Below are positions 44,063-52,436 of a stretch of 64,000 bases of DNA, one piece after another (the first letter of the stretch is position 1; each line of letters begins with the position of its first letter). The stretch comes from Serpentinicella sp031432315 (GTDB lineage Bacteria; Bacillota; Clostridia; Peptostreptococcales; Natronincolaceae), in contig NZ_JAVKGO010000009.1 in NCBI RefSeq assembly GCF_031432315.1, positions 1-64,000 on the forward strand, written 5' to 3'. Below the pieces are notes generated by a model that was not told the origin of the DNA, searched no databases, and saw only the letters and a program-made list of their open reading frames with translations. The position numbers and the translations under genes were made by a program.

Positions 44063-44350
44063 TTATATTACTAATGTACAAACACTAACTTCCATTTCTT
44101 TTTCTTGCAACTTGTTTAACTGTGGCATTGCCTCTTTAAAATGTTTAGACTGCATATGCTGTTGCAGCGCTTGAGCACTTTCCCATTCTTCTATAAAAGA
44201 AAATTCCCGTTTGTTATTCACATCCTGAAAAAGCTCATAGGAAATACATCCTTGTTCTTTTCTAGTCTCTGCGACTAAAGGTCTTAAAATAGTTTTTAAT
44301 TCCTCTTCCATGCCTTCATGAATTGTCATTTTGACAATTACCTTCACCAT
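44063..44350 (-). CDS. antibiotic biosynthesis monooxygenase (ABM) fold protein, YgiN-like
   Basis: 95 residues, a single ferredoxin-like ABM domain: LRPLVAETRKEQGCISYELFQDVNNKREFSFIEEWES and LQQHMQSKHFKE. Such proteins are quinol monooxygenases, heme-degrading enzymes or of unknown role. Downstream of the sigma/anti-sigma pair and possibly co-transcribed (gap 27 bases). Confidence 0.85.
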   Translation of the reverse strand: MVKVIVKMTIHEGMEEELKTILRPLVAETRKEQGCISYELFQDVNNKREFSFIEEWESAQALQQHMQSKHFKEAMPQLNKLQEKEMEVSVCTLVI

Positions 44351-44377
44351 TATTTCACTTCCTTTTTAATTTATAGA

Positions 44378-45568
44378 CTACTTTTTATTACGTTTATACA
44401 CCATATATACTAAGATTGCAATAATACCCATTATAATCCCTAGGGGGAGTATAGTAAAAAAACCTAATAATAAACTTTCACCAAAGGAAATTATACTATT
44501 GATCGAGTTTAAAAAGTTCTCTTTTGCCCGAGACATAGTACTGGATTGTGTTGATAACACCTGTACTTCATCTGATTCTACCACTTGGAGGATTAACCGA
44601 ATTGTTGAGAAGCTTATTTCTTTATCATAGTGCTTTAATTCAAGTGTCAATTCGTTTATTTTTCCTCTTATACGAGTAAGCTCTTTTTCTATTTTTAAAA
44701 TGTCATCTACGGTTTCTGCCTGATCCAATATATCTCTTAATCGATCTTCTTGTAGCGTTAAATTAAGCATTTCATTTTCTGTATCATGGTACTTTTGAGT
44801 TGCATTTTCTCCTGTTATAATTTCCTCTACTACTTCTCCTTGTCCCTTAACTTCCCTAAAAATATTTAAAAATTGATCTTCTGGTATACGTATTTTTATT
44901 TCACCAGTTTTCAATTGATTCATTTCATTGCTATTGTTGTAAGTGCCTCTTGTGTAAATATTTGAATTTTCCACATATCCATTACTGTTTTCTACTTTCC
45001 TTATAATATTTCCATATGCCAGGTCAAAAGCATCTACTTCTAATGTTATCTTCCCTTGCTTGATAATTTTCATATTCCCAGCAACGACTTCATCTACAGT
45101 ATCTTCAATTCTTGTTTCAGTTTCATATTGAGATTCTATATTTTTATCTAATAGGTTATTATTCTCAATGCTTGGACCTATCTGTTCACTGCCTAAGCCA
45201 CTTATTTCAGATTGCTCTTGAGCAATTCCTAAGTCATATCCTTCTTTAACAGTTAAGTGATCCATTGCTGAAATAGCCCCTATTAATATAACAACTGCTG
45301 CAGCTACACTAAAGTACTTTTTAGTTGTTCTTCTCTTTGTTCTCGTATTTTCTTTCAGTAACTTATCATGTAATTGTTCATTAAATCCTTCTGGTACATC
45401 TACTTCCTCAATTTCATTAAGACTATCAATCATTAACTTATAGTTTTGAAAATATATACTACACTCATCGCACTCATTAACATGCTTTTCAAATACCTTC
45501 TTTTCTTCTTTGCTCAGCATACCATCCATATAATCAGATATAAGTTCTAATACTTTTTCGCAGGTCAT
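44378..45568 (-). CDS. anti-sigma factor: zf-HC2 domain fused to DUF4349
   Basis: 396 residues from the ATG preceded by GGGAGGG. N-terminal anti-sigma zinc finger (~1-45) with HVNECDECSIYF (HxxxCxxC). A membrane helix lies at ~88-105. The extracytoplasmic DUF4349 domain (~150-355) has a long coiled coil (LNLTLQEDRLRDILDQAE...LTRIRGKINELTLELKHYD). A C-terminal membrane helix (~365-390) is followed by a basic tail. It should hold the adjacent sigma factor at the membrane and release it on an envelope signal. It begins 14 bases after the sigma gene. Confidence 0.88.
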   Translation of the reverse strand: MTCEKVLELISDYMDGMLSKEEKKVFEKHVNECDECSIYFQNYKLMIDSLNEIEEVDVPEGFNEQLHDKLLKENTRTKRRTTKKYFSVAAAVVILIGAISAMDHLTVKEGYDLGIAQEQSEISGLGSEQIGPSIENNNLLDKNIESQYETETRIEDTVDEVVAGNMKIIKQGKITLEVDAFDLAYGNIIRKVENSNGYVENSNIYTRGTYNNSNEMNQLKTGEIKIRIPEDQFLNIFREVKGQGEVVEEIITGENATQKYHDTENEMLNLTLQEDRLRDILDQAETVDDILKIEKELTRIRGKINELTLELKHYDKEISFSTIRLILQVVESDEVQVLSTQSSTMSRAKENFLNSINSIISFGESLLLGFFTILPLGIIMGIIAILVYMVYKRNKK

Positions 45569-45582
45569 TGTTTTCCCTCCCT

Positions 45583-46152
45583 TCAATTCGTTTTAAAAAC
45601 TACTTTTCGATTAATTATTGTTTTTAAATGGGCCCTTCCACGACTAATTCGTGATTTCACTGTTCCTTCAGAGCATTTTAACATCGTAGCGATTTCTTTA
45701 TAGCTAAAGCCTTTTATATCCCTTAAAATTATAACCGTTCTATGATCTAATGCTAATTCGTTAATTGCACTGTGAATATGCTGCTTTATTTCTTTTTTTT
45801 CTAATACGTTTTCTGGGGTATTAGTATTATCCGGAACTTCTCTTTGCATCTGATTTTCATCCCTTTTATCTAAATACACTACATTTTTATTCTTATTTTT
45901 TCTCAAATAATCAACACCTGTGTTCGTTACAATAGAATAAAGCCATGTTGAAAAACTACTTTCTTCTTTAAATTTAGGTATTGCTTTATATGCCTTTATA
46001 AGGGCTTCTTGTGTTACATCATTAGCATCTTCAATATTTCCTAACATGCGGTATGCAATATTTAAAGCTTTTTTTTGATATATACCAACCAAAGCTTCAA
46101 AGCTTTTTATATCACCTGATTTTGACTTTTTTATTAGCTCTTTCTCTTCCAA
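45583..46152 (-). CDS. ECF RNA polymerase sigma factor (SigW-like)
   Basis: 189 residues. Region 2 at ~20-85 (LNIAYRMLGNIEDANDVTQEALIKAYKAI, STWLYSIVTNTGVDYLRK) and region 4 at ~130-180 (LALDHRTVIILRDIKGFSYKEIATMLKCSEGTVKSRISRGR). First gene of the unit with its anti-sigma factor. The upstream region carries a matching ECF-type promoter, which points to autoregulation. Confidence 0.94.
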   Translation of the reverse strand: MEEKELIKKSKSGDIKSFEALVGIYQKKALNIAYRMLGNIEDANDVTQEALIKAYKAIPKFKEESSFSTWLYSIVTNTGVDYLRKNKNKNVVYLDKRDENQMQREVPDNTNTPENVLEKKEIKQHIHSAINELALDHRTVIILRDIKGFSYKEIATMLKCSEGTVKSRISRGRAHLKTIINRKVVFKTN

Positions 46153-46183
46153 AAAACATTCACCTCCACCCTCATATAATTTA

Positions 46184-46208
46184 GACGTTATTCAAACTTT
46201 TTTGTTCC
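46184..46208 (-). promoter_or_regulatory. ECF-type promoter, probably autoregulatory
   Basis: Minus strand GGAAC, 16 bases, CGTC, with A/T-rich sequence directly after the -35 as in SigW-type promoters. It is 32 bases upstream of the sigma factor ATG. Confidence 0.65.
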
Positions 46209-46279
46209 TCGCTTCTTAATAAACAACAAAAAAACATAGGATCAATAAATTTTTTCCCATGTTTAGTACAAATTCTAAT

Positions 46280-46822
46280 TTATCCAGTACATTTACGCTT
46301 TTGCTGATCTCTTTTCCAATCTAGGTATGTGTTTAGTGTTGGTAGATAATCTAATAATCCATTGTTTTTATACTGGATTTTAAACTCCTCTGGAAGTACT
46401 GTGTAGGATATTGACTTTTTCCCATTAGTTATAATATCAAGAATAATATGAATTGGTATGAGATAAAAACTATCCACTTTTTTATAATGCACAATTAAAA
46501 AAGCTAATCCTTTTTGTTCCTCAAACGCCTTCATAAACTCAATTTGATGATCATGTATGTTTTTTAAAGGTATACTTTTATTTTGGGTTTCCTTTGCATC
46601 AAATGCAACACCAATTCCTTGAATCAACCCCATAAAGTCTACTGTTGATTTTTTATCAAAGAAGGCCTTAGTAATTATGCCTTTATCTATCTCTGTTACT
46701 TTTATTGGCGTATGAATCTTATCAACTAGACCTAGTCCTTGGCGCTTATAAAATTCGTGGGTTGTTTCCAATAGCAATTCTAGTGCATCACCTCTATGCC
46801 CTAATGTTCGCCAAGCTGTCAT
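46280..46822 (-). CDS. recU: Holliday junction resolvase RecU
   Basis: 180 residues. Family layout: HRGDALELLLETTHEFY, IHTPIKV, the active-site region KKSTVDFMGLIQGIGVAFDAKET, the ending KNIHDHQIEFMKAFEEQ, and FLIVHYK. It resolves recombination intermediates and aids chromosome segregation in Firmicutes. In Bacillus recU is next to ponA; here it stands alone. Confidence 0.85.
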   Translation of the reverse strand: MTAWRTLGHRGDALELLLETTHEFYKRQGLGLVDKIHTPIKVTEIDKGIITKAFFDKKSTVDFMGLIQGIGVAFDAKETQNKSIPLKNIHDHQIEFMKAFEEQKGLAFLIVHYKKVDSFYLIPIHIILDIITNGKKSISYTVLPEEFKIQYKNNGLLDYLPTLNTYLDWKRDQQKRKCTG

Positions 46823-46873
46823 TTAGCCAGCCCCCTTTAGTTTCATTATATTATTTTTATCTAATAAAAGAAT

Positions 46874-46905
46874 ATACCATATTGCCTGTATCTGCAATAT
46901 GGTAT
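46874..46905 (-). terminator. hairpin after the small membrane protein gene
   Basis: ATACCATATTGC/GCAATATGGTAT, a perfect 12-bp stem, followed on the minus strand by ATTCTTTTATT. Confidence 0.65.
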
Positions 46906-46922
46906 GAAAGGATGTAGTATTT

Positions 46923-47270
46923 TTACAACTTATTTTCAGATTTGAACTTTTCAACAATATCTCTTATCTCTGTATCTTTTACTTCTTCAGTCTCTTGTAA
47001 ATATTTGTTTATCATTTCAAATATTTTATCTACTTGATCATAGTTTAAATTTATATACCAGTCTTCATCAATGTTACTGCTTAAGATATCCTGTGCTTCA
47101 TTGATACTAGCATCAGGATTTTTCTTTAGCAAAGTTTCATAAATTTTTCGCCCTATCTCTTCATACACTTCCCATGCATAAATTTCAAATCGACTTTTTT
47201 CTTTCGTTTTGTAGATTATAAAAATAATAGCAGCAATTACAAAGATAATTAGTAAAGTATATCTAATCAT
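46923..47270 (-). CDS. small membrane-anchored protein of unknown function
   Basis: 115 residues. One N-terminal membrane helix (YTLLIIFVIAAIIFIIY), then an acidic helical cytoplasmic or extracytoplasmic part (EIYAWEVYEEIGRKIYETLLKK...YDQVDKIFEMINKYLQETEEV). No family recognised. AAAGGAG site at fair spacing. Single gene with its own hairpin. The upstream gap 47271-47563 is AT-rich without a recognised element. Confidence 0.6.
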   Translation of the reverse strand: MIRYTLLIIFVIAAIIFIIYKTKEKSRFEIYAWEVYEEIGRKIYETLLKKNPDASINEAQDILSSNIDEDWYINLNYDQVDKIFEMINKYLQETEEVKDTEIRDIVEKFKSENKL

Positions 47271-47563
47271 ATTTTTCTCCTTTTCAAGGAAATTTTTTAT
47301 TAGTACTATTATTAATAAAAGGAGTATTTATTAAACAATATTTTTATAATCTTTGTTATCTAGATGATTAATTCACCACTTTTATTTGATAAATATCAAC
47401 AAACTTTAATTTAGTCTAATACAAAGACCTCATGTTAACCATTGCTATAAACAGAGTAAATATTTATTTTTTTATACATACACACATTTTTTCTAAAAAA
47501 ATATTATATATTATAGCTAATTTTTGATGAGCTTAAATTATATTTTAAAGGAAGGTGTCATTT

Positions 47564-47752
47564 ATGAGCGATGTTACACAAAAAAGTTTTCTAGGTGGTT
47601 TGTTTGGTGGCCAAAGTAGCTTATTGTTCTTTTTCTTATTACTTGTAATTATTTTCTGTAATTGTAGCTTATTTGCAGGCTCTGGAGATAGTCTATTGTT
47701 CTTCTTCTTATTACTTGTAGTTTTATTTACTGGTAGCGGCTTATTTATATAA
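47564..47752 (+). CDS. tiny hydrophobic protein with duplicated SLLFFFLLLV segment (first)
   Basis: 62 residues from the ATG with AAGGAAGG upstream. The protein is built of two near-identical units: GGQSSLLFFFLLLVIIFCNC and GSGDSLLFFFLLLVVLFTGSG, each one membrane-spanning segment. It is a close paralogue of the next gene. Similar short proteins with FFFLLL segments and Cys/Gly ends are frequent in spore-forming Clostridia and may be spore-envelope components, which is inference. Confidence 0.7.
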   Translation: MSDVTQKSFLGGLFGGQSSLLFFFLLLVIIFCNCSLFAGSGDSLLFFFLLLVVLFTGSGLFI

Positions 47753-47862
47753 TTTTTTCATAATAAATTCCTCTGGTCTTCTTCATACACCATTTAACCC
47801 CTTATAACATACTGTATATTAAGACTAGGATATAGTCTTAATTTAAATAAGGGGGATTGTTT

Positions 47863-48045
47863 ATGAGCCAAAAAAGTGTATTAGGTGGTATTTTTGGTGG
47901 TCAAAGCAGCTTACTATTTTTCTTCTTGTTACTAGTCATCATATTCTGTAACTGTGGTATTTTTAGAGGATCAAGCGATAGCTTGTTATTCTTCTTCTTA
48001 CTACTTGTTCTTCTATTTGGTGGCAGAGGATTATGGGGCTACTAA
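47863..48045 (+). CDS. tiny hydrophobic protein with duplicated SLLFFFLLLV segment (second)
   Basis: 60 residues, ATG after AAGGGGGATTGTTT. It has the same two-unit build as the preceding gene (GGQSSLLFFFLLLVIIFCNCG, SDSLLFFFLLLVLLFGGRG). A short CAATATACAGTATG-type AT-rich gap separates them, so each may have its own promoter. The Cys-Asn-Cys motif at the end of the first segment is conserved in both. The function is unknown. Confidence 0.7.
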   Translation: MSQKSVLGGIFGGQSSLLFFFLLLVIIFCNCGIFRGSSDSLLFFFLLLVLLFGGRGLWGY

Positions 48046-48056
48046 AGGGTTAACGC

Positions 48057-48095
48057 TAAAAGACTTGGTGTTTTTTATAACACCAAGTCTTTTTA
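48057..48095 (+). terminator. terminator of the tandem small-protein genes
   Basis: AAAGACTTGGTG/CACCAAGTCTTTTT with a 10-base loop. Confidence 0.88.
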
Positions 48096-48208
48096 CTTTA
48101 TATTAAATCTACATAGTTTTAAAAACTTAGCTTCATTGAACTTTTAATATATATATGTTACGATATACTCTAAACGATATATTTTATATGTAAAGAAAGG
48201 GGTTATTT

Positions 48209-48877
48209 ATGTTTTTTAAAAAGAAAATGTTGTTTACGGTTGTAGCATTAATTGGTATCCTTCTACTTGGATGTTCGCCCCAAGAAAGTGATGATTTTTT
48301 AGGTGAGTATACTGGCACTGTTGTTGCAAAGGTTAATGGTGTTAATATTGGTGCTGATCTATTACAAGATACGTTTGAAAGTATGAAATTAAGATATGAA
48401 ACAGAAGGAATGGACTTTGATAGTGAAGAAGGTCAAGAGGCTTTAGAGTATCTACAAGAAATGGCACTTGATCAACTAGTACAAGAAGAAGTGCTGGTAC
48501 AAGCTTCAAAAGAGGTTGTATCTGATGATGCATTAGACGAACGTCTAAACGAAATTAAATCCCAATTTCCATCGGAAGATGAATATTTAGAAATTTTAGA
48601 AACGCAAGGTATTACGGAAGAATTTGTTGTTCAAAATCTTCGAATTGAATTATTTATGGAAAAACAACTATCAGATATCACTGTTACTGATGAAGAATTA
48701 GAAGCGGCTTATGATCTTTATATACTACAAGCTGAACAAGCTGATGAAGAAGTATTAAGCTTTGAGGAAATAAAGGCTAACCTTGAACACTATAAAATAC
48801 AAGTTAAACAACAAGACCAATTTGAAGCTATTATCGAAAATCTAATGGAAGAAAGCGAAATAGAAAAATTTATATAA
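48209..48877 (+). CDS. SurA_N-like lipoprotein (foldase-type chaperone)
   Basis: 222 residues. Signal with lipobox LLLGC (Cys ~22), then a helical domain ~35-200 of the SurA N-terminal/trigger-factor-like type (VNIGADLLQDTFESMKLRY, LDQLVQEEVLVQASKEV, FVVQNLRIELFMEKQLS). No parvulin rotamase domain is present, unlike PrsA. It probably acts as a chaperone for secreted proteins at the outer membrane face. AAAGGGG site. Single gene. Confidence 0.82.
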   Translation: MFFKKKMLFTVVALIGILLLGCSPQESDDFLGEYTGTVVAKVNGVNIGADLLQDTFESMKLRYETEGMDFDSEEGQEALEYLQEMALDQLVQEEVLVQASKEVVSDDALDERLNEIKSQFPSEDEYLEILETQGITEEFVVQNLRIELFMEKQLSDITVTDEELEAAYDLYILQAEQADEEVLSFEEIKANLEHYKIQVKQQDQFEAIIENLMEESEIEKFI

Positions 48878-48920
48878 AAAAATGAGCGAAATTATGTATA
48901 CATAGTTTCGCTCATTTTTT
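48876..48920. terminator. bidirectional terminator between the lipoprotein gene and arsC
   Basis: AAAAAATGAGCGAAA/TTTCGCTCATTTTTT with T tracts on both sides of the stem. Confidence 0.88.
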
Positions 48921-48925
48921 ATGCA

Positions 48926-49336
48926 CTATAGCTTTATTTCACCACGCTGAATTCGTTTAGATAAATCTTTTATTTTTTCTTCTATTATTCTTGCTGTTTT
49001 AATAAACGCTTCATCTTCTTCCCCAGAAGGATCTTCAAGTCCCCAGTCTTCTTCATTTTTTGATGGTAAGAAAGGGCATACTACGTTACAACCCATTTTT
49101 ATAACGATATCAACCTCTGGAATATCACTTAGTAATTTTGACTTTTGTGTTTTATTCATGTCTATGTCATATAGATCCTTAACAATCCTTACCGCATCTT
49201 GATTAATTTGAGGCCTTAACTCTGTTCCAGCAGAATAGGATTCAAACACATCACTTGCTAGTGCTTTCCCTAAAGCTTCTGCCATCTGGGAACGACAGGA
49301 GTTATGCACACATATAAATCCAACCTTTGGTTTCAT
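48926..49336 (-). CDS. arsC: arsenate reductase, thioredoxin-coupled type
   Basis: 136 residues from the ATG preceded by GGGAGG; the longer frame is not supported. Low-molecular-weight phosphatase fold with the nucleophile loop CVHNSCRSQMAEA (CX5R) and the further redox cysteines in MGCNVVCPFLP. It reduces As(V) to As(III) for export by the adjacent Acr3. Last gene of arsR-acr3-arsC. Confidence 0.94.
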   Translation of the reverse strand: MKPKVGFICVHNSCRSQMAEALGKALASDVFESYSAGTELRPQINQDAVRIVKDLYDIDMNKTQKSKLLSDIPEVDIVIKMGCNVVCPFLPSKNEEDWGLEDPSGEEDEAFIKTARIIEEKIKDLSKRIQRGEIKL

Positions 49337-49355
49337 TTTAATTATCCTCCCGTAC

Positions 49356-50420
49356 CTATAATGTTGATGGATCTTTAAACCAATGTCTTGTACCATTTGC
49401 TATTCTAACTAAAGCTAGCATGACTGGTACTTCGACTAAAACTCCTACTACAGTGGCCAATGTTGCGCCAGAGTCTAAACCAAATAATGAAATAGCCACA
49501 GCTACGGCTAACTCGAAAAAATTACTCGCGCCTATCATACTTGCTGGTGATGCCACATCATGGGGTAAATTCCAAGCCTTAGACCATCCATACGCAAGGG
49601 CAAAAATAAAGAATGTCTGAATAGTTAATGGTATTGCAATTAATAAAATGTGTAGCGGATTACTTAATATAACTTCTCCTTGGAATGTAAAAATGATGAT
49701 TAAGGTCAATAATAAACCAGCAATTGTTACATGATCAAACTTCTTAAGAAATACATTTTCAAAGTAATCTAAGCCTTTATACTTGATAATATACGTTCTT
49801 GATAAATACCCCCCTACTAATGGTATAACAATAAATAAAAATACAGATAAGAATAATGTGTCATAGGGCACGAAGACATCAGTAACCCCTAATAATAGGG
49901 CAACTATTGGTGTAAAGGCAACTAATAATATTAGGTTATTCACCGCAACCTGTACCAAAGTATATGCTGGATCTCCTTTAGTTAAGTGACTCCATACAAA
50001 TACCATAGCCGTACATGGGGCTGCTCCTAATAATACTGCCCCTGCTAAGTAATCATCTGCTAAAGATGCGGGGATGATATTTTGAAAAACAATTTTAAAG
50101 AAAAATGCCGCTATTAGATACATCGTAAAAGGTTTGATTAACCAGTTTACTGTACATGTTAAAATAAGTCCCTTTGGTTTCTTTGTAGCTTCTACAATAC
50201 TTGAAAAATCAATTTTAAGCATCATAGGATAAATCATTAGCCAAATCAAGATAGCTACGGGAATAGAAACATTTGCATATTCAAACTGACTTAGTACATC
50301 GGGTACAATTGGTAAAAACTGTCCAATTGCCACTCCTATTACTATACACAATGCCACCCAAAGGGTTAAGTACTTACCGAAAATACCTAATTCTGCACCT
50401 TTTTGTTTTTTTTCTGACAT
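49356..50420 (-). CDS. acr3: arsenite efflux permease Acr3
   Basis: 354 residues, ten membrane helices. Family motifs are present: the TCTVNWLIKPFTM segment with its conserved Cys, GAAPCTAMVFVWSHLT, and GASNFFELAVAVAISLFG. It exports As(III) using the proton gradient. It lies 2 bases after arsR and 19 bases before arsC. Confidence 0.95.
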   Translation of the reverse strand: MSEKKQKGAELGIFGKYLTLWVALCIVIGVAIGQFLPIVPDVLSQFEYANVSIPVAILIWLMIYPMMLKIDFSSIVEATKKPKGLILTCTVNWLIKPFTMYLIAAFFFKIVFQNIIPASLADDYLAGAVLLGAAPCTAMVFVWSHLTKGDPAYTLVQVAVNNLILLVAFTPIVALLLGVTDVFVPYDTLFLSVFLFIVIPLVGGYLSRTYIIKYKGLDYFENVFLKKFDHVTIAGLLLTLIIIFTFQGEVILSNPLHILLIAIPLTIQTFFIFALAYGWSKAWNLPHDVASPASMIGASNFFELAVAVAISLFGLDSGATLATVVGVLVEVPVMLALVRIANGTRHWFKDPSTL

Positions 50421-50422
50421 TT

Positions 50423-50731
50423 TTACTCACACTCCTTTTTACTAACTACTATATTATTATTTAAATTATTTACTAAATTATCATTTATAAAGTGCCATAC
50501 TAAAGCTAATTTCTCTTTATTAATAGAATAATGCATCCATCTTCCACTTTTTCTAACGTTAACAACCCCTACTTGTTGAAGAACCTTCATATGATGGGAT
50601 ATTGTCGGTTGTGTCAAGTTGAGCTGATCTTGTATATCACAGGCACAATGCTCAGCGCCTGAAATAATTTGTAATATCTTAAGTCTATTTTCATCGGCTA
50701 ACGCTTTAAATATCTCTACATATTCTTTCAT
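50423..50731 (-). CDS. arsR: ArsR-family metalloregulator
   Basis: 102 residues, winged helix. ALADENRLKILQII, GAEHCACDIQDQLNLTQPTISHHMKVLQQVGVV, and the ending RWMHYSI. The Cys-x-Cys in the recognition region (EHCACDIQ) is the expected As(III) site (ELCVCDL-type). It represses the ars operon, probably through the palindrome at 50781-50818. Confidence 0.94.
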   Translation of the reverse strand: MKEYVEIFKALADENRLKILQIISGAEHCACDIQDQLNLTQPTISHHMKVLQQVGVVNVRKSGRWMHYSINKEKLALVWHFINDNLVNNLNNNIVVSKKECE

Positions 50732-50780
50732 TTATTCACCTCATTTACATTCATATATTTATATGTGTCTATGTATACTA

Positions 50781-50818
50781 TATAACAATACATTGACAAT
50801 CGTCAATGTATTGTTATA
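50781..50818 (-). promoter_or_regulatory. ars promoter/operator, perfect 17-bp palindrome
   Basis: TATAACAATACATTGAC, a 4-base centre AATC, then the exact reverse complement. On the minus strand TTGACG is followed by 18 bases and TATAGT, so the palindrome covers the spacer of the promoter. It lies 50 bases upstream of arsR and is the obvious ArsR site. Confidence 0.75.
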
Positions 50819-50847
50819 TTTTATTTAAATATTGTATAACCTCTCAT

Positions 50848-52128
50848 TTAGTGCTTTCTTTTATTAACATCTTTTTTTCTTAGTTTTTTCATTTCTTCAA
50901 ACTGCCACTGATCAGGATTGGTTACTCCATAAATTACTTGACTATGTCCTATGGCATAGCCTATTATACTTCCTAATGTTGCTGGTACACCTAACCGTAG
51001 TCCTACCATTTCTACTAACATTACAGCTGCTGCTACTGGTACATTTGCAACACTAGCAAGACTAGCAGCCATGCCTGCAATTACTAAAGAAGATGATAAT
51101 CCGATGTCTCCTACCCCAATAATGGTGGCAACACTATTTCCTGCAATTGCACCTATAAATAATGATGGAATGACTAACCCGGCACTTCCACCAGATGCAA
51201 CTGTCAAGGATGTGGCAATTATCTTTCCTATAAAAAGTGCCAACAGCATACTCAAAGGTAAGACTGTGTCTATCATTTCTTGTATAATACTTGTCCCTGT
51301 ACCACTAACCTTTGGTACTATAATCAGAATAACTCCTACTAATAATCCTCCGATTAGTGGATGTATTGGTCTAAGCGGTGCTTTCTTAAAAATATTTTGT
51401 ATTTTTGAAAAAACACCCATAAAAATTAGCGATAATATCCCAGCTAAAATAGCAGCCAACACAAAGAATGGTACATTATATACATTTGGCAGATAATCAG
51501 GTATGTTAAAAAGAGGTGTGGATTTTGAAATCATACTATAGACAACAAATCCCATTGTTGAAGATAACATGGCTGGAAATAAATCCGAATAATGCAATGA
51601 TGATCGATATAGTATCTCAACGACAAATATACCACCACCTAAAGGAGATCTAAATATTGCACCTATTGCACCAGCAGCTCCGCATATAATTAACGTTCTT
51701 CTGTCATGTTTATCAAGTAAATTTTTAAAAACAGGCAATTTACTAATACCATTTGATAACCCTCCACCAATAACCAACATTGGCCCTTCGACCCCACCAC
51801 TACCTCGAAACCCTAAGGTAATCGCTGTACTAATTAATTTAGTAAAGGAAGATTTATACTCTAACTGATCTTTTTTTAAATTAATTGTACTAATATATCG
51901 ATCAGTACCAAATCCAGCTGCTGAACGATCTCTAATATAAATTAAGGACAATAACCCGCCTCCAATAGCAGGTGCTATCCACAAAGGTACACTTTTACTT
52001 AATTCACTGGTTAATTCAATAGATTTTTGCAATGCTACAGCTGACAACCCACCACCTATTCCCACTAGCGTGGCAATAAGAATCCACTTCATCATATACT
52101 TACCTACGTACTCAAAAATATTTTTCAT
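50848..52128 (-). CDS. ClC-type chloride channel/transporter
   Basis: 426 residues, ClC architecture without CBS domains. Motifs: GSGGVEGPMLVIGGG, with the gating Glu of the GxEGP motif kept, and GSAGLVIPSLFIGAIAG (GxFxP-type region). The retained Glu fits a Cl-/H+ exchanger rather than the fluoride-specific ClC-F clade. Single gene; AGGAG site. Confidence 0.9.
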   Translation of the reverse strand: MKNIFEYVGKYMMKWILIATLVGIGGGLSAVALQKSIELTSELSKSVPLWIAPAIGGGLLSLIYIRDRSAAGFGTDRYISTINLKKDQLEYKSSFTKLISTAITLGFRGSGGVEGPMLVIGGGLSNGISKLPVFKNLLDKHDRRTLIICGAAGAIGAIFRSPLGGGIFVVEILYRSSLHYSDLFPAMLSSTMGFVVYSMISKSTPLFNIPDYLPNVYNVPFFVLAAILAGILSLIFMGVFSKIQNIFKKAPLRPIHPLIGGLLVGVILIIVPKVSGTGTSIIQEMIDTVLPLSMLLALFIGKIIATSLTVASGGSAGLVIPSLFIGAIAGNSVATIIGVGDIGLSSSLVIAGMAASLASVANVPVAAAVMLVEMVGLRLGVPATLGSIIGYAIGHSQVIYGVTNPDQWQFEEMKKLRKKDVNKRKH

Positions 52129-52384
52129 CAGCTTTACTCCTAATTTTAGGTTTGTAATTTTTACTCAAACTGTATAATAACGTACAATATAAAGTTGGTC
52201 AATCTTAAATATAAAGTAAAATAATTCTGAATTATTACTAAGATTATGCGTAATACTATTTATAATATACAGTAAACCAGATAATGAGGCATTCGTAGTG
52301 CCTTAGTTATTTATAAGAGATAATGTAGGTAATTTCATAATAAACTTAAAGAACTTAAATATGCCTTCCTTTTCTTTAAAATAA
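52129..52384. other. intergenic region without recognised content
   Basis: AT-rich, holding the ClC upstream region. A TAAATTATATTG-type run and weak promoter-like hexamers occur, but no convincing gene or RNA element. Confidence 0.4.
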
Positions 52385-52420
52385 ATTTTAAAACAGAATG
52401 TTATGCACATTCTGTTTTTA
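52385..52420 (-). terminator. terminator of the deacetylase gene
   Basis: AAACAGAATG/CATTCTGTTT stem, followed on the minus strand by TAAAATTTATTTT; moderate T tract. Confidence 0.65.
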
Positions 52421-52436
52421 TTACTTATCATTAATT

